Shown: positions 51,700 through 63,507, numbered from the stretch's first letter. The stretch is DNA of 64,000 nucleotides from Pseudomonas persica (GCF_900291015.1 NZ_OLKL01000018.1:124001-188000); one strand, 5' to 3'. A program made the numbers and translations. Notes: a model not told the origin generated them from the sequence alone.

Positions 51700-53379
51700 A
51701 TGACCCAGGAAACCGGCGGCTTCGCCGCTCTCGATCTCAATCCGAATATTGTTGCTGCCGTTCTGGCAACCGGCTACGAAGAGCCGTCCGCCATTCAGCA
51801 ACAATCTATCCCGATCATCCTCGCCGGTCATGACATGATCGGCCAGGCGCAGACTGGCACCGGCAAGACCGCTGCCTTCGCCCTGCCGATCCTCAACAAG
51901 ATCGATGTGAGCAAGCGCGAACCGCAAGCCCTGATCCTGGCGCCAACTCGTGAGTTGGCGCTGCAAGTTGCTACCGCTTTCGAAACCTACGCCAAGCAGA
52001 TGCCGGGCGTGAACGTGGTCGCCGTCTACGGTGGTGCCCCGATGGGCCCACAGCTGCGTGCGATCCGCAATGGCGCGCAAATCGTCGTGGCCACCCCGGG
52101 CCGTCTGTGCGACCACCTGCGTCGTGACGAAAAAGTTCTGTCGACCGTGCAGTACCTGGTACTGGACGAAGCCGACGAGATGCTCAAGCTGGGCTTCATG
52201 GACGACCTCGAAGTGATCTTCGATGCCATCCCGGCCAGCCGCCAGACTGTGCTGTTCTCCGCCACCCTGCCGTCGTCGATCCGCTCGATCGCCGAACGCC
52301 ACCTGCGCGAGCCCAAGCACGTCAAGATCCAGAGCAAGACCCAGACCGTTACCGCGATCGAGCAGGCCCATTTGATGGTCCACGCCGACCAGAAGATCCC
52401 GGCTGTGCTGCGTCTGCTGGAAGTGGAAGAGTTCGACGCGCTGATCGCCTTCGTGCGTACCAAGCAAGCCACCCTGGACCTGGCCGCCGCGCTGGAAGCC
52501 AAAGGCTACAAGGCTGCTGCGCTGAACGGCGACATCGCCCAGAACCAGCGTGAGCGTGTGATCGACTCGCTCAAGGATGGCCGCCTGGACATCGTTGTCG
52601 CTACCGACGTCGCTGCCCGTGGCCTGGACGTACCGCGCATCACTCACGTGTTCAACGTCGACATGCCGTACGACCCGGAATCCTACGTGCACCGTATCGG
52701 CCGTACCGGCCGTGCCGGTCGCGATGGCCGTGCACTGCTGCTGGTCACCCCTCGTGAGCGCCGCATGCTGCAGGTGATCGAGCGCGTAACCGGGCAGAAA
52801 GTTGCCGAAGCCCGCCTGCCGAATGCCCAGGCTGTGCTGGATGCCCGTATCAAGAAGCTGACCTCGAGCCTGGCGCCGCTGGTAGCCGAAGCAGAAGCCA
52901 CCCACGGCGAGTTGTTCGACCGCCTGACCACCGACCTGGGTTGCAGCGCACGTGCTCTGGCTGCCGCCCTGCTGCGCAAGGCCACCAATGGCCAGGCGCT
53001 GGACCTGGCCGCGGTAGAGCGTGAGCAGCCGCTGGTGCCGAGCTTCGCTCCGCGTGGTGAGCGTACCGAGCGTGCTGAGCGTGGCGAGCGCCCAGAGCGT
53101 GGTGACCGCGAGCGCCGTGCGCCGATACCGCTGGCCGAAGGCCGCGTGCGTTGCCGTACTGCCCTGGGTGCCCGTGACGGCATCGCTGCCAAGAACCTGC
53201 TGGGCGCGATCCTCAACGAAGGCGGCCTGGCCCGTGACGCCATCGGCCGCATCCAGGTGCGTGACAGCTTCAGCCTGGTAGAGTTGCCGGAAGATGGCCT
53301 GGAGAAGCTGCTGTCCAAGCTCAAGGACACCCGCGTGGCTGGCAAGCAGCTGAAGCTGCGTCGCTACCGCGAGGATTGA
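51700..53379 (+). CDS. DEAD-box ATP-dependent RNA helicase (DeaD/CsdA-like)
   Basis: A 559-residue helicase starting MTQETGGFAALDLNPNIVAA, with AGAGG about 8 nt upstream. The core motifs are: Q motif EEPSAIQQQSIPIIL, Walker A GQAQTGTGKTAAFAL, PTRELALQ, ATPGRLCDHL, DEAD in VLDEADEMLKLGF, SAT in LFSATLPSSI, and HRIGRTGRAGRDG. A basic/acidic linker (RGERTERAERGERPERGDRE) leads to a C-terminal DbpA-type RNA-binding domain (FSLVELPEDGLEKLLSKLKD). It unwinds RNA during ribosome assembly and cold adaptation. The long leader suggests regulated expression. Confidence 0.95.
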   Translation: MTQETGGFAALDLNPNIVAAVLATGYEEPSAIQQQSIPIILAGHDMIGQAQTGTGKTAAFALPILNKIDVSKREPQALILAPTRELALQVATAFETYAKQMPGVNVVAVYGGAPMGPQLRAIRNGAQIVVATPGRLCDHLRRDEKVLSTVQYLVLDEADEMLKLGFMDDLEVIFDAIPASRQTVLFSATLPSSIRSIAERHLREPKHVKIQSKTQTVTAIEQAHLMVHADQKIPAVLRLLEVEEFDALIAFVRTKQATLDLAAALEAKGYKAAALNGDIAQNQRERVIDSLKDGRLDIVVATDVAARGLDVPRITHVFNVDMPYDPESYVHRIGRTGRAGRDGRALLLVTPRERRMLQVIERVTGQKVAEARLPNAQAVLDARIKKLTSSLAPLVAEAEATHGELFDRLTTDLGCSARALAAALLRKATNGQALDLAAVEREQPLVPSFAPRGERTERAERGERPERGDRERRAPIPLAEGRVRCRTALGARDGIAAKNLLGAILNEGGLARDAIGRIQVRDSFSLVELPEDGLEKLLSKLKDTRVAGKQLKLRRYRED

Positions 53380-53391
53380 TCCTGGCGCAAT

Positions 53392-53425
53392 GAAAAAATC
53401 CCCGGCATTGGCTGGGGATTTTTTT
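53392..53425 (+). terminator. Rho-independent terminator of helicase gene
   Basis: AAAAAATCCCC pairs with GGGGATTTTTTT across an ~11-nt loop; 13 bp after the stop codon. Confidence 0.85.
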
Positions 53426-53436
53426 GCCTGTGCTGT

Positions 53437-53470
53437 ACCTGTGGGAGCGGGTTCACCCGCGAAAAGGCCC
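53437..53470. repeat. Single REP element
   Basis: One first-type REP without an inverted partner, between the convergent helicase and DOPA dioxygenase genes. Confidence 0.88.
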
Positions 53471-53471
53471 T

Positions 53472-54239
53472 TCAGCCGAACCGATAGATGTCCATCCCCA
53501 ACGCCCCCAAGGTGAACCCTTGGTGCACCACTGCAAACTCGCCCCCAGCCCCAAGGGCAAAGAACAACGGCAGCAAATGCTCATCACTGGGATGGTTGCG
53601 CAGCGCAAACGGCGCCTGCTGCCGATAACCCAGCAACGCTTCCTGATCATCCGCCCGAAGCTTTTCCACCACCCAATCCCTGAACGCCAGCGCCCAAGGC
53701 TCGATCACCTCCGGCCCGGCATGCCAGTCCAGTTCGCCCAGGTTATGGGTAATGCTGCCCGAGCCAATCAGCAGCACGCCCTGGTCGCGCAAACCCGTCA
53801 GCGCCTGGCCCACCTTGACCTGCAGCGCCGGCCCCAGGTGGCTGGGCAGTGAAACTTGCACCACCGGAATACTCGCATCCGGGTACATCAGCGATAGCGG
53901 CACCCAGGCGCCGTGGTCGAACGGCCGCTGTACGTCCAGCCGGGCTGGCAGCCCCGCAGCCTGCAACCGTTCACTGACCTGGCCGGCAAGGGTAGGGGCC
54001 CCCGGCGCCGGGTACTGCAGCGCATACAAAGCAGGTGGGAAGCCATAGAAGTCATGCCAGGTCTCTGGCTGTGCGCTACCGGTGACCAGCAGCTCGCGGC
54101 TTTCCCAGTGCGCCGACACCAGCACGATCGCTTTCGGCCGGGGCAGGGCGTTGGCCAGCCCGGCCAGCGCCGGCCCGCTGGCGCCGGGTTGCAGGGCAAG
54201 CATGGGGGAACCATGGGAAATGAACAGGCTGGGCAGCAT
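53472..54239 (-). CDS. 4,5-DOPA dioxygenase extradiol family protein (YgiD-like)
   Basis: A 255-residue class III extradiol ring-cleavage dioxygenase (LigB fold) starting MLPSLFISHGSPMLALQPGA. Metal and catalytic residues are seen in FISHGSPMLAL, LVSAHWESREL, LIGSGSITHNLGELDW and NHPSDEHLLPLFFALGAG. It opens the ring of a catechol-type substrate with Fe2+ or Zn2+; the physiological substrate is unknown. An alternative start at 54266 adds nine residues. Confidence 0.9.
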   Translation of the reverse strand: MLPSLFISHGSPMLALQPGASGPALAGLANALPRPKAIVLVSAHWESRELLVTGSAQPETWHDFYGFPPALYALQYPAPGAPTLAGQVSERLQAAGLPARLDVQRPFDHGAWVPLSLMYPDASIPVVQVSLPSHLGPALQVKVGQALTGLRDQGVLLIGSGSITHNLGELDWHAGPEVIEPWALAFRDWVVEKLRADDQEALLGYRQQAPFALRNHPSDEHLLPLFFALGAGGEFAVVHQGFTLGALGMDIYRFG

Positions 54240-54340
54240 GGCGGGGTCCTGGCGGTTAAGATGCAATCATCTTCGACCAACTACAGATCGAAATCCAAAC
54301 CAGTTTTTACCGACAAACCATCTAAAAATCGGGAGTGATC

Positions 54341-54991
54341 ATGGAGTCAGCGTTCTGGCAGCAGCGGTGGGCCGACAACCAGATCGGCTTTCACCAGGCG
54401 CAGGTGAACCCCTATCTGCAGAAGTATTGGCCAACGCTTGGCCTGACGCCGGGCAGCCGCGTGCTGGTGCCGCTGTGCGGCAAGAGCCTGGACCTGGCCT
54501 GGTTGGCCGGGCAGGGGTACCGCGTGTTGGGTGTAGAGCTGTCGCGGCGGGCGGTGGAGGACTTCTTCCGCGAGCATGGGCTTGAAGCTGAGGTGCAACA
54601 GCGCGGGGCTTTCGAGGTTTGGCGCAGTGGTGACGTGGAGCTCTGGTGCGGCGATTTCTTTGCCTTGCAGCCGGAGGATATTGGCGACTGCGTGGGGTTG
54701 TATGACCGGGCTGCAGTCATCGCGTTGCCGCCACAGATGCGTGCGCGTTACCTGCAACGATTGCCCGCCTTGCTGCCGGCGAGTTGCCAGGGGCTGGTAG
54801 TGACCCTGGATTATGACCAAGCGCTGCTGGACGGGCCGCCGTTTTCGGTAGGGGATGAAGAGCTGCGCCTGGGATTTGCCGGGTGGCAGGTGGATGAGCT
54901 GGAGGTGGTGCAGGTGATTGGCGAGAGCCCGAAGTTTGTGCAGGCCGGGGCGTCCAGCCTGTTGGAGCGGGTGTACCGGGTTAGCCGTTGA
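54341..54991 (+). CDS. tpm: Thiopurine S-methyltransferase
   Basis: A 216-residue SAM methyltransferase starting [20 protein letters not shown], with GGGAG about 6 nt upstream. The family N-terminal motif is [18 protein letters not shown] binding is in [20 protein letters not shown], and [19 protein letters not shown] is conserved. Bacterial Tpm enzymes methylate thiopurines and are linked to tellurite and selenite detoxification in Pseudomonas (tpm of P. syringae). Monocistronic. Confidence 0.95.
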   Translation: MESAFWQQRWADNQIGFHQAQVNPYLQKYWPTLGLTPGSRVLVPLCGKSLDLAWLAGQGYRVLGVELSRRAVEDFFREHGLEAEVQQRGAFEVWRSGDVELWCGDFFALQPEDIGDCVGLYDRAAVIALPPQMRARYLQRLPALLPASCQGLVVTLDYDQALLDGPPFSVGDEELRLGFAGWQVDELEVVQVIGESPKFVQAGASSLLERVYRVSR

Positions 54992-55001
54992 CTGGTGTGT
55001 A

Positions 55002-55113
55002 GCCTGTGCCGGCCCTTTCGCGGGTGAACCCGCTCCCACGGATACCCCGCAGCTTTCACGGTTTGTGGCGGGCCTGTGGGAGCGGGTTTACCGGCGAAGA
55101 GGCCGGCACAGGC
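55002..55113. repeat. REP pair
   Basis: Inverted first-type REP pair between the convergent tpm and htpX genes; the right copy has a GG for CC change (ACCGGCGAAG). Confidence 0.9.
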
Positions 55114-55115
55114 AG

Positions 55116-55146
55116 ACACAAAAAAGGGCGACCGAAGTCGCCCTTT
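55116..55146 (-). terminator. Rho-independent terminator of htpX
   Basis: AAAGGGCGAC/GTCGCCCTTT stem with a TTCG tetraloop and a T run in the minus-strand sense; 17 bp after the htpX stop. Confidence 0.9.
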
Positions 55147-55163
55147 GTTTTTGCCGGTGTGGA

Positions 55164-56051
55164 TCAACCGCGACGGCGCAGGGCCTCGATACGGTCTTCC
55201 AGCGGCGGGTGGCTCATCAGCAGCCCGGCCAGGCCGTGCTTGAGGCCACCATTGATACCGAACGCCTTCATGGTGTCGGGCATGTGTACCGGCAGGCCTT
55301 GCTCCACGCGCAGGCGCTGCAGGGCACCGATCATCGCTGCGGTACCGGCCAGCTGTGCACCGGCTTCGTCGGCACGATATTCGCGACGCCGCGAGAACCA
55401 CATCACGATCATGCTGGCCAGGATGCCCAGGATCAGCTCGGCCACGATGGTCGCCACGTAGTAGGCAATGCCCTGGCCTTCTTCGTTCTTGAAGATCACT
55501 TTGTCGACGAAGTTGCCGATGATGCGCGCGAAGAACATCACGAAGGTGTTCACCACGCCCTGTACCAGTGCCAGGGTGACCATGTCGCCGTTGGCTACGT
55601 GGCCGATCTCGTGGGCCAGCACTGCGCGCACTTCATCGGGCGAGAAACGCTCCAGCAGGCCCTGGGACACGGCCACCAGCGCGTCGTTGCGGTTCCAGCC
55701 GGTGGCGAAAGCGTTGGCCTCGTACGCCGGGAAGATACCCACCTCGGGCATCTTGATGCCCGCTTCACGGGACAGCTCTTCGACCGTTTGCAGCAGCCAC
55801 TGCTCGTGACGGGTGCGCGGCTGGCTGATGATCTGGGTGCCGGTGGTCATCTTCGCCATCCACTTGGAGATGAACAGCGAGATGAGGGAGCCGGCAAAGC
55901 CGAACACGGCGCAGAACACCAGCAGGCTGCTGAGGTTCAGGTCGACCCCGTTGGCGGCCATGAACCCGTTGAAACCGAACAGGCTCAGGGTAATGCTTGC
56001 AACCAGCACCACCGCGAGGTTGGTGGCTACAAACAACAGAATGCGCATCAT
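55164..56051 (-). CDS. htpX: Membrane protease HtpX
   Basis: A 295-residue inner-membrane zinc metalloprotease of family M48 that degrades misfolded membrane proteins. The N-terminal hydrophobic hairpin ([20 protein letters not shown]) is followed by a cytoplasmic domain. The catalytic HEIGH lies in [20 protein letters not shown], and the third zinc ligand is the Glu of [18 protein letters not shown]. Two further helices are near [25 protein letters not shown] precedes the start; a sigma-70-like promoter is annotated upstream. Confidence 0.97.
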   Translation of the reverse strand: MMRILLFVATNLAVVLVASITLSLFGFNGFMAANGVDLNLSSLLVFCAVFGFAGSLISLFISKWMAKMTTGTQIISQPRTRHEQWLLQTVEELSREAGIKMPEVGIFPAYEANAFATGWNRNDALVAVSQGLLERFSPDEVRAVLAHEIGHVANGDMVTLALVQGVVNTFVMFFARIIGNFVDKVIFKNEEGQGIAYYVATIVAELILGILASMIVMWFSRRREYRADEAGAQLAGTAAMIGALQRLRVEQGLPVHMPDTMKAFGINGGLKHGLAGLLMSHPPLEDRIEALRRRG

Positions 56052-56096
56052 GGTTGTTACGTTCTCCTGACGGATGAGTTGTCGCTTACTGCGGGG

Positions 56097-56125
56097 TATA
56101 TAAGGTGCCGGTCGTGCCGATTCAA
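56097..56125 (-). promoter_or_regulatory. Promoter of htpX
   Basis: On the minus strand TTGAAT (56125-56120) and TATATA (56102-56097) are spaced by 17 bp, about 46 bp before the htpX start. No sigma-32 consensus was found. Confidence 0.65.
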
Positions 56126-56241
56126 TCGGGCGACTATTTCAAACTGTGTACGGCGGAGTATGGCAGAGGATGGCGCGCGGGCTGTGGGATAGAGCGTTGC
56201 AGGATGTAAGAAACATTCCGTGGGGATTTTGGTGTCGCGGC

Positions 56242-56336
56242 GCGGCCATCGCCGGCAAACCAGCTCCCACAGGAAGCCCACAATCTTCAGGCCTGTGCTG
56301 ATCATGTGGGAGCTGGCTTGCCGGCGATGAGGCCGC
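56242..56336. repeat. REP pair, GCTTGCCGGCGAT type
   Basis: Inverted second-type REP elements upstream of htpX and downstream of the aminotransferase gene. Confidence 0.88.
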
Positions 56337-56339
56337 TAC

Positions 56340-57551
56340 TTACTGCGAATAACCCTTCAGGAAATTCCCGATCCGGCCTATCGCCGCTTCCAGGTCATCC
56401 ACCCGTGGCAAGGTCACCACGCGGAAGTGGTCCGGCCACGGCCAGTTGAACGCTGTGCCCTGAACGATCAGCAGCTTCTCCGACAGCAGCAGGTCGAGTA
56501 CGAACTTCTCGTCGTTGTGAATCGGGCAAACCTTCGGGTCGATCTTCGGGAACGCATACAGCGCACCCATCGGCTTCACGCAGCTCACGCCCGGAATGTC
56601 GTTCAGCAACTCGTAGGTGCGGTTGCGCTGCTCCAGCAGGCGGCCCGGTGGCAGCACCAGGTCGTTGATGCTCTGGTAGCCGCCCAGCGCGGTCTGGATG
56701 GCATGCTGGGCCGGCACGTTGGCGCACAGGCGCATGTTGGCCAGCATGTCGATGCCTTCAATGTAGCTTTGCGCGTGGTGCTTGGGCCCGGAGATGATCA
56801 GCCAGCCGGAGCGGAAGCCCGCCACCCGGTACGACTTGGACAGGCCGTTGAAGGTCAGGCACAGCAGGTCGGGTGCCAGCGAGGCGGTGCTGATGTGCAC
56901 GGCTTCGTCGTACAGGATCTTGTCGTAGATCTCGTCGGAGAACACCACCAGGTTGTGCTGGCGGGCCAGCTCCAGCATGCCCAGCAGCAGCTCTTTGGAG
57001 TACACCGCGCCGGTCGGGTTGTTCGGGTTGATGATCACCAGGGCCTTGGTGTTCGGGGTGATCTTGGCCTTGATGTCCTCAAGGTCGGGGAACCAGTCGG
57101 CCTGCTCGTCGCACAGGTAATGCACCGGCTTGCCGCCGGCCAGGCTCACGGCGGCGGTCCACAGCGGGTAGTCGGGGGCCGGGATCAGCACTTCGTCGCC
57201 GTTGTTGAGCAGCGCCTGCATCGACATGACGATCAGCTCGGACACACCGTTACCCAGGTAGATGTCCTCGATGGTGACGCCTTCGATTCCCTTCTGCTGG
57301 CAGTACTGCATCACTGCCTTGCGCGCACTGAACAGGCCCTTGGAGTCGCTGTAGCCCTGCGCGGTGGGCAGGTTGCGGATCACATCCTGGAGGATTTCGT
57401 CAGGCGCTTCGAAGCCAAACGGCGCCGGGTTGCCGATGTTCAGCTTGAGGATGCGGTGGCCTTCCTCTTCCAGGCGCTTGGCGTGCTTGAGCACTGGGCC
57501 GCGAATGTCGTAGCAGACATTGGCGAGCTTGTTCGATTTGCTGAACTGCAT
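56340..57551 (-). CDS. alaA: Alanine-type aminotransferase (AlaA-like)
   Basis: A 403-residue PLP-dependent fold-type I aminotransferase starting MQFSKSNKLANVCYDIRGPV at 57551. Motifs: LKLNIGNPAPFGFEAPDEIL, GNGVSELIVMSMQALL, INPNNPTGAVYS (NPTG), SDEIYDKILYD, and the PLP lysine in FNGLSKSYRVAGFRSGW. It is close to AlaA of E. coli, which makes alanine from pyruvate and glutamate. It is divergent from msrB. Confidence 0.93.
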   Translation of the reverse strand: MQFSKSNKLANVCYDIRGPVLKHAKRLEEEGHRILKLNIGNPAPFGFEAPDEILQDVIRNLPTAQGYSDSKGLFSARKAVMQYCQQKGIEGVTIEDIYLGNGVSELIVMSMQALLNNGDEVLIPAPDYPLWTAAVSLAGGKPVHYLCDEQADWFPDLEDIKAKITPNTKALVIINPNNPTGAVYSKELLLGMLELARQHNLVVFSDEIYDKILYDEAVHISTASLAPDLLCLTFNGLSKSYRVAGFRSGWLIISGPKHHAQSYIEGIDMLANMRLCANVPAQHAIQTALGGYQSINDLVLPPGRLLEQRNRTYELLNDIPGVSCVKPMGALYAFPKIDPKVCPIHNDEKFVLDLLLSEKLLIVQGTAFNWPWPDHFRVVTLPRVDDLEAAIGRIGNFLKGYSQ

Positions 57552-57718
57552 GATGGGATCCCGATTGAGAAAACGCGCTACGCCCCGCCGAAAGGTTTGA
57601 AAGGGCAGGAAGCGGGTGCCAGACTGAACGCCTGGCACACGAAGCCAACTAATATACGTGCCACCCGCGCCCCGGAAAAGACGGTGCGCAGTGAAATTCA
57701 GCCTGCCGAGGTCCCTAC

Positions 57719-58114
57719 ATGCAAAAGATCGAGAAAACCCTGGAACAATGGCGGTCGATGCTCGACCCCGAGCAGTACCAGGTATGCCGTCTCAAGGGCA
57801 CCGAGCGGCCGTTCAGCGGCAAGTACAACAGCGAGCGCCGCGACGGCATCTACCACTGCATCTGCTGCGGCCTGCCACTGTTCGATGCGCAGACCAAGTT
57901 CGATTCCGGCTGCGGCTGGCCGAGCTTCTACGCACCCATCGAGGCAAGCGCGATGATCGAAATCCGCGATACCTCCCACGGCATGATCCGCACCGAAGTC
58001 ACCTGTGCCCGCTGCGATGCGCACCTGGGCCACGTGTTCCCTGACGGCCCGCCACCGACCGGCCTGCGCTACTGCATCAACTCGGTGTGCATCGACCTGC
58101 GCCCGCGCGACTGA
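57719..58114 (+). CDS. msrB: Peptide methionine-(R)-S-oxide reductase
   Basis: A 131-residue enzyme that reduces R-Met sulfoxide in proteins. Zinc-binding cysteine pairs are in [14 protein letters not shown] and [15 protein letters not shown]; the catalytic Cys lies in [13 protein letters not shown]. Full length. It lies 13 bp upstream of a glutathione peroxidase gene on the same strand, so the two are likely cotranscribed. Confidence 0.97.
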   Translation: MQKIEKTLEQWRSMLDPEQYQVCRLKGTERPFSGKYNSERRDGIYHCICCGLPLFDAQTKFDSGCGWPSFYAPIEASAMIEIRDTSHGMIRTEVTCARCDAHLGHVFPDGPPPTGLRYCINSVCIDLRPRD

Positions 58115-58127
58115 CCGGAGCCCGACC

Positions 58128-58605
58128 ATGGCTGGATCGATACTGGACATCCCCTGCGTGACCCTGGGCGGCGAGCACAAGAAGCTCGGCGACTTCTCCG
58201 GCAAGGCGCTGCTGGTGGTCAATACCGCCAGCCAGTGCGGCTTTACCCCACAGTACAAGGGCCTGGAGCAACTGTGGCAGGCCTACCGCGCGCGTGGCCT
58301 GGTGGTGCTGGGCTTCCCCTGCAACCAGTTTGGCAAGCAGGAACCGGGCGATGCGCGGGAAATTGCCCAGTTCTGCGAGCGCAATTTTGGCGTGAGCTTC
58401 CCGCTGTTTCGCAAGGTCGAGGTCAACGGCCCCGGCAGCCACCCGCTGTTCGTCGAACTCAAGCAGCGCGCCCCGGGCATTCTCGGCAGCCAGAAGATCA
58501 AGTGGAACTTCACCAAGTTCCTGGTCGACCCGGCCACTGGCCAGGTAACGCGCTACGCCCCCACCACCAAGCCGCAGGCCCTGGAAGCGGACATCGAGCG
58601 CCTGC

Positions 58606-58616
<11 letters not shown>
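58128..58616 (+). CDS. Glutathione peroxidase
   Basis: A 162-residue thiol peroxidase starting MAGSILDIPCVTLGGEHKKL. The peroxidatic Cys is in VVNTASQCGFTPQYKGLE; the resolving-type NQFGKQEPG and WNFTKFLVD motifs complete the tetrad (Cys, Gln, Trp, Asn). It probably works with thioredoxin or glutathione. It is in operon with msrB (13-bp gap); its 3' end overlaps the convergent hybrid kinase gene by 11 bp. Confidence 0.95.
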
Positions 58617-60921
<2,305 letters not shown>

Positions 60922-61027
60922 GAGTCCCGAGCCGGTTTCACGTTCCATGCGCTGCGCAAGCATAGCCGAATAGCCCCGGCTGCTGGTGGGGCTGTCACAC
61001 ATTCAGCCTTGATTGCTCAACTGCTTG

Positions 61028-61126
61028 TGCCGGCCTCTTCGCGGCTAAAGCCGCTCCCACCGGTAAACTACTGGTCTCAAGGGCAGTGATAACCCTGGGG
61101 GAGCGGGTTTACCCGCGAAGAGGCCG
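61028..61126. repeat. Chimeric REP pair
   Basis: The left element (61028-61062) has the GCGGCTAAAGCCGC core used only to the right of here, while the right element (61093-61126) has the GCGGGTTTACCCGC core used elsewhere. It lies between the hybrid kinase gene and the DUF815 ATPase gene (divergent). Confidence 0.9.
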
Positions 61127-61164
61127 ACACAAGCAGCCCCGAATCTGAATTTGTAGGAGCCCTG

Positions 61165-62052
61165 ATGGACGCCCGCTTGATCGCTTTCCTCGACCGTGCC
61201 GAATCGGTACTGGCGCGCCTTGAACCCCTGTTGCCGGCCCCGCGTCCGAACATCGACTGGGCCACCACCCTGGCTGCCCGCTGGCAGCGCGATGGCCGCA
61301 GCGGCTACCTGCTGCCGTTGGAAGTCAGCCTGGACATCCGCCTCAGCGACCTGATTGGCGTCGACCAGCAGCGTGACCAGCTGGGCCGCAACACCCACCA
61401 GTTCCTCAACGGCATGCCGGCCAACCATGCATTGCTGTGGGGCTCGCGCGGTACCGGCAAGTCGTCGCTGGTCCGTGCCCTGCTGGCCGAGCACGCGAGC
61501 GCCGGCCTGCGCCTGATCGAAATCGAACGCGACCACCTGGCCGACCTGCCACGTGTAGTCGAGCAACTGCAGAAGCTGCCGCAGCGCTTTATCCTGTTCT
61601 GCGACGACCTTTCGTTCGAGGCCGGGGAGGGCGACTACCGGGTGCTCAAGAGCGTGCTCGACGGCTCGCTGGAGCAAGCACCGGACAATGTGCTGCTGTA
61701 CGCTACCTCCAACCGCCGCCACCTGGTGCCGGAGAAGGAGAGCGACAACGAGAACTGGAAGCGGGTGGATGGCGAGCTGCACCCCAGCGAAGCGGTGGAA
61801 GACAAGATTGCCCTGTCCGACCGTTTTGGCCTGTGGCTGTCGTTCTACCCCTTTACCCAGGAGCACTTCCTGAATGTGGTCGAGCACTGGATCGGCCAGC
61901 TCGCGCAACCTGCCGGCCTGACCTGGCAGCGCAGCGAAGAACTCGACATCCTCGCCGTGCGCTGGGCCACCGGGCGCGGTAACCGTAATGGCCGTTGTGC
62001 CTATCAGTTCGCCCGTTACTGGGTCGGGCTGCAATTGCTGGAGCAAAAGTAA
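61165..62052 (+). CDS. DUF815 P-loop ATPase
   Basis: A 295-residue AAA-type ATPase starting MDARLIAFLDRAESVLARLE. Walker A is LLWGSRGTGKSSLVRALLAE and Walker B is the FILFCDDLSFEAGEGDYRVL segment. The sensor region reads VLLYATSNRRHLVPEKESDN. Function unknown; DUF815 proteins are widespread. Its stop codon (TAA) abuts the ATG of the free-methionine-sulfoxide reductase, so the two are coupled. Confidence 0.9.
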   Translation: MDARLIAFLDRAESVLARLEPLLPAPRPNIDWATTLAARWQRDGRSGYLLPLEVSLDIRLSDLIGVDQQRDQLGRNTHQFLNGMPANHALLWGSRGTGKSSLVRALLAEHASAGLRLIEIERDHLADLPRVVEQLQKLPQRFILFCDDLSFEAGEGDYRVLKSVLDGSLEQAPDNVLLYATSNRRHLVPEKESDNENWKRVDGELHPSEAVEDKIALSDRFGLWLSFYPFTQEHFLNVVEHWIGQLAQPAGLTWQRSEELDILAVRWATGRGNRNGRCAYQFARYWVGLQLLEQK

Positions 62053-62535
62053 ATGATCGACCTCAATGCCAGTGGCGCCGGCCTCGACGGCTACAACCTG
62101 CTGGCGGCGCAAGTGCAGGCGCTGTTCGCCGACGAGCGTGACTTCATCGCCAATGCCGCGCAGTTTTCGGCGTTCCTCTATAACCAGGTGGACGACCTGA
62201 ACTGGGCGGGGTTCTATCTCAACCGCAACGAACAGCTGGTACTGGGCCCGTTCCAGGGCCAGGTGGCCTGCGTGCGCATCCCGTTCAGCAAGGGCGTGTG
62301 CGGGGCGGCAGCAGCCACCCGGCAGACCCAGCGGGTAGAGGACGTGCATGCGTTCCCGGGGCACATTGCCTGTGACAGCGCCTCGAACAGCGAGCTGGTG
62401 ATCCCGCTGGTGAAGGAGGGCAGGTTGATTGGTGTGCTGGACCTGGACAGCCCGAAGCTGGCGCGGTTCAGCGAGGCGGATCAGGTGGGGCTGGAGCGGT
62501 TGGCGGCGATCTTTCTGGAGTTGACTGACTGCTGA
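62053..62535 (+). CDS. msrC: Free methionine-(R)-sulfoxide reductase (GAF domain)
   Basis: A 160-residue GAF-domain enzyme that reduces free L-methionine-(R)-sulfoxide. Conserved cysteines are in QVACVRIPFSKGVCGAAAAT (two) and FPGHIACDSASNSELVIPLV (one). DDLNWAGFYLNRNEQLVLGP and GVLDLDSPKLARF match fRMsr. It starts directly after the DUF815 ATPase stop. Together with msrB it repairs methionine oxidation. Confidence 0.94.
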   Translation: MIDLNASGAGLDGYNLLAAQVQALFADERDFIANAAQFSAFLYNQVDDLNWAGFYLNRNEQLVLGPFQGQVACVRIPFSKGVCGAAAATRQTQRVEDVHAFPGHIACDSASNSELVIPLVKEGRLIGVLDLDSPKLARFSEADQVGLERLAAIFLELTDC

Positions 62536-62546
62536 CGGGTGTGTCA

Positions 62547-62656
62547 CCTGTGCCGGCCTCTTCGCGGCTAAAGCCGCTCCCACAGGGACCGCACCGCTCT
62601 CAGGCATGGTGCAATCCCTGTGGGAGCGGCTTTAGCCGCGAAGAGGCCGGCACAGG
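62547..62656. repeat. REP pair, GCGGCTTTAGCCGC type
   Basis: Inverted REP elements with the AAAGCC core and outer arms CCTGTGCCGGCCTCTTCGCG, between the convergent msrC and the gene at 62665. Confidence 0.9.
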
Positions 62657-62664
62657 TTAACGCA

Positions 62665-63432
62665 TCAGTCGTACATCACCTTCTTCTTCCAGGTCTCTTC
62701 CTCATCGGTCTTGAGCCCCTGAGTCAGTTCATTCTGCTCGTCCTCCGCCGGGGCCATGCGGTCCAGCACCTGGGCGTTGGCGCGGGCCAGCAGTTTTTCC
62801 AGGTAGGTCAGCTGCTCTTCATACACCTTTGGCTCCGGCTGTTTGCGCAGGTACTGCACGCCGCGCTCGAAGGCCAGGCGTGCCTGGCCCGGCTGGTTCT
62901 TCTGCAGGGCCTGCTGGCCGAGGTTGTTGAAGAACTCGATATGCAGCAGCACCAGGATATGGCGGATTTCCTTGATCCATTGCTTGGCCTCGGGCGTGGG
63001 CAGGAAACCTTCCTGGGCGGCGCGGGTCACCTGGTTGTGCAGCGCCTCCAGCAAGAAGCGCACATCCTTGGCCTTGATCTCGGTCTGGATCGGGTTGGGC
63101 GGGTTGTTTACCGGGATCTGCCCGCCCAGGGCAATCAGCCGCTCCAGTTCGGCGATGCGCGCCTTGAGTTCGGCGTTGTGCTTGTCCATCGCCAGTTGGC
63201 GCTGGTTCAGGTTGAGCTCCAGGCGGGTCAGTAGCAGCTTCAGCGCCGGGGTCATGAACTGGCCGGGGAAGGTCTCGGTGATTTCGCCACAGCGGCGCAG
63301 GCGGTCGGCCAGCTCGACCTTCATTCGGGCACGCTCGAGCTTGCCGTTCTCGACCACGTTGTTGAGGTAGCCGATCACGATCAGCAACGCGATACCCGCC
63401 ACGATGAGCAGGGTGATCAGAAGTGGTGTCAC
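62665..63432 (-). CDS. Conserved hypothetical protein, membrane-anchored
   Basis: A 255-residue protein with a GTG start at 63432 (GAGG about 10 nt upstream). An N-terminal membrane helix (MTPLLITLLIVAGIALLIVI) is followed by a long, mostly helical region with coiled-coil propensity (RLELNLNQRQLAMDKHNAEL). A TPR-like tail (NNLGQQALQKNQPGQARLAF) ends the protein. No catalytic motif. Not recognised; probably a cytoplasmic-facing scaffold. Confidence 0.75.
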   Translation of the reverse strand: MTPLLITLLIVAGIALLIVIGYLNNVVENGKLERARMKVELADRLRRCGEITETFPGQFMTPALKLLLTRLELNLNQRQLAMDKHNAELKARIAELERLIALGGQIPVNNPPNPIQTEIKAKDVRFLLEALHNQVTRAAQEGFLPTPEAKQWIKEIRHILVLLHIEFFNNLGQQALQKNQPGQARLAFERGVQYLRKQPEPKVYEEQLTYLEKLLARANAQVLDRMAPAEDEQNELTQGLKTDEEETWKKKVMYD

Positions 63433-63507
63433 CGTTAATGCCTCATTGAAGAAGAATTACACCCTTGAGTGTAGTGAGTTCGCCTGGGGACGAACAGCGG
63501 CTATATA

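Noticed and set aside
51586..52905. Long leftward frame opposite the helicase gene
   Set aside because: Antisense shadow of a well-recognised DEAD-box gene.
56052..56160. Heat-shock (sigma-32) promoter for htpX
   Set aside because: TTTGAAA is present but no matching -10 was found at the right distance; a sigma-70 pair with 17-bp spacing fits better.
61045..62607. Long leftward frame opposite the DUF815 ATPase and msrC genes
   Set aside because: Both rightward genes have clear family motifs; the opposite frame has none and starts within a REP.
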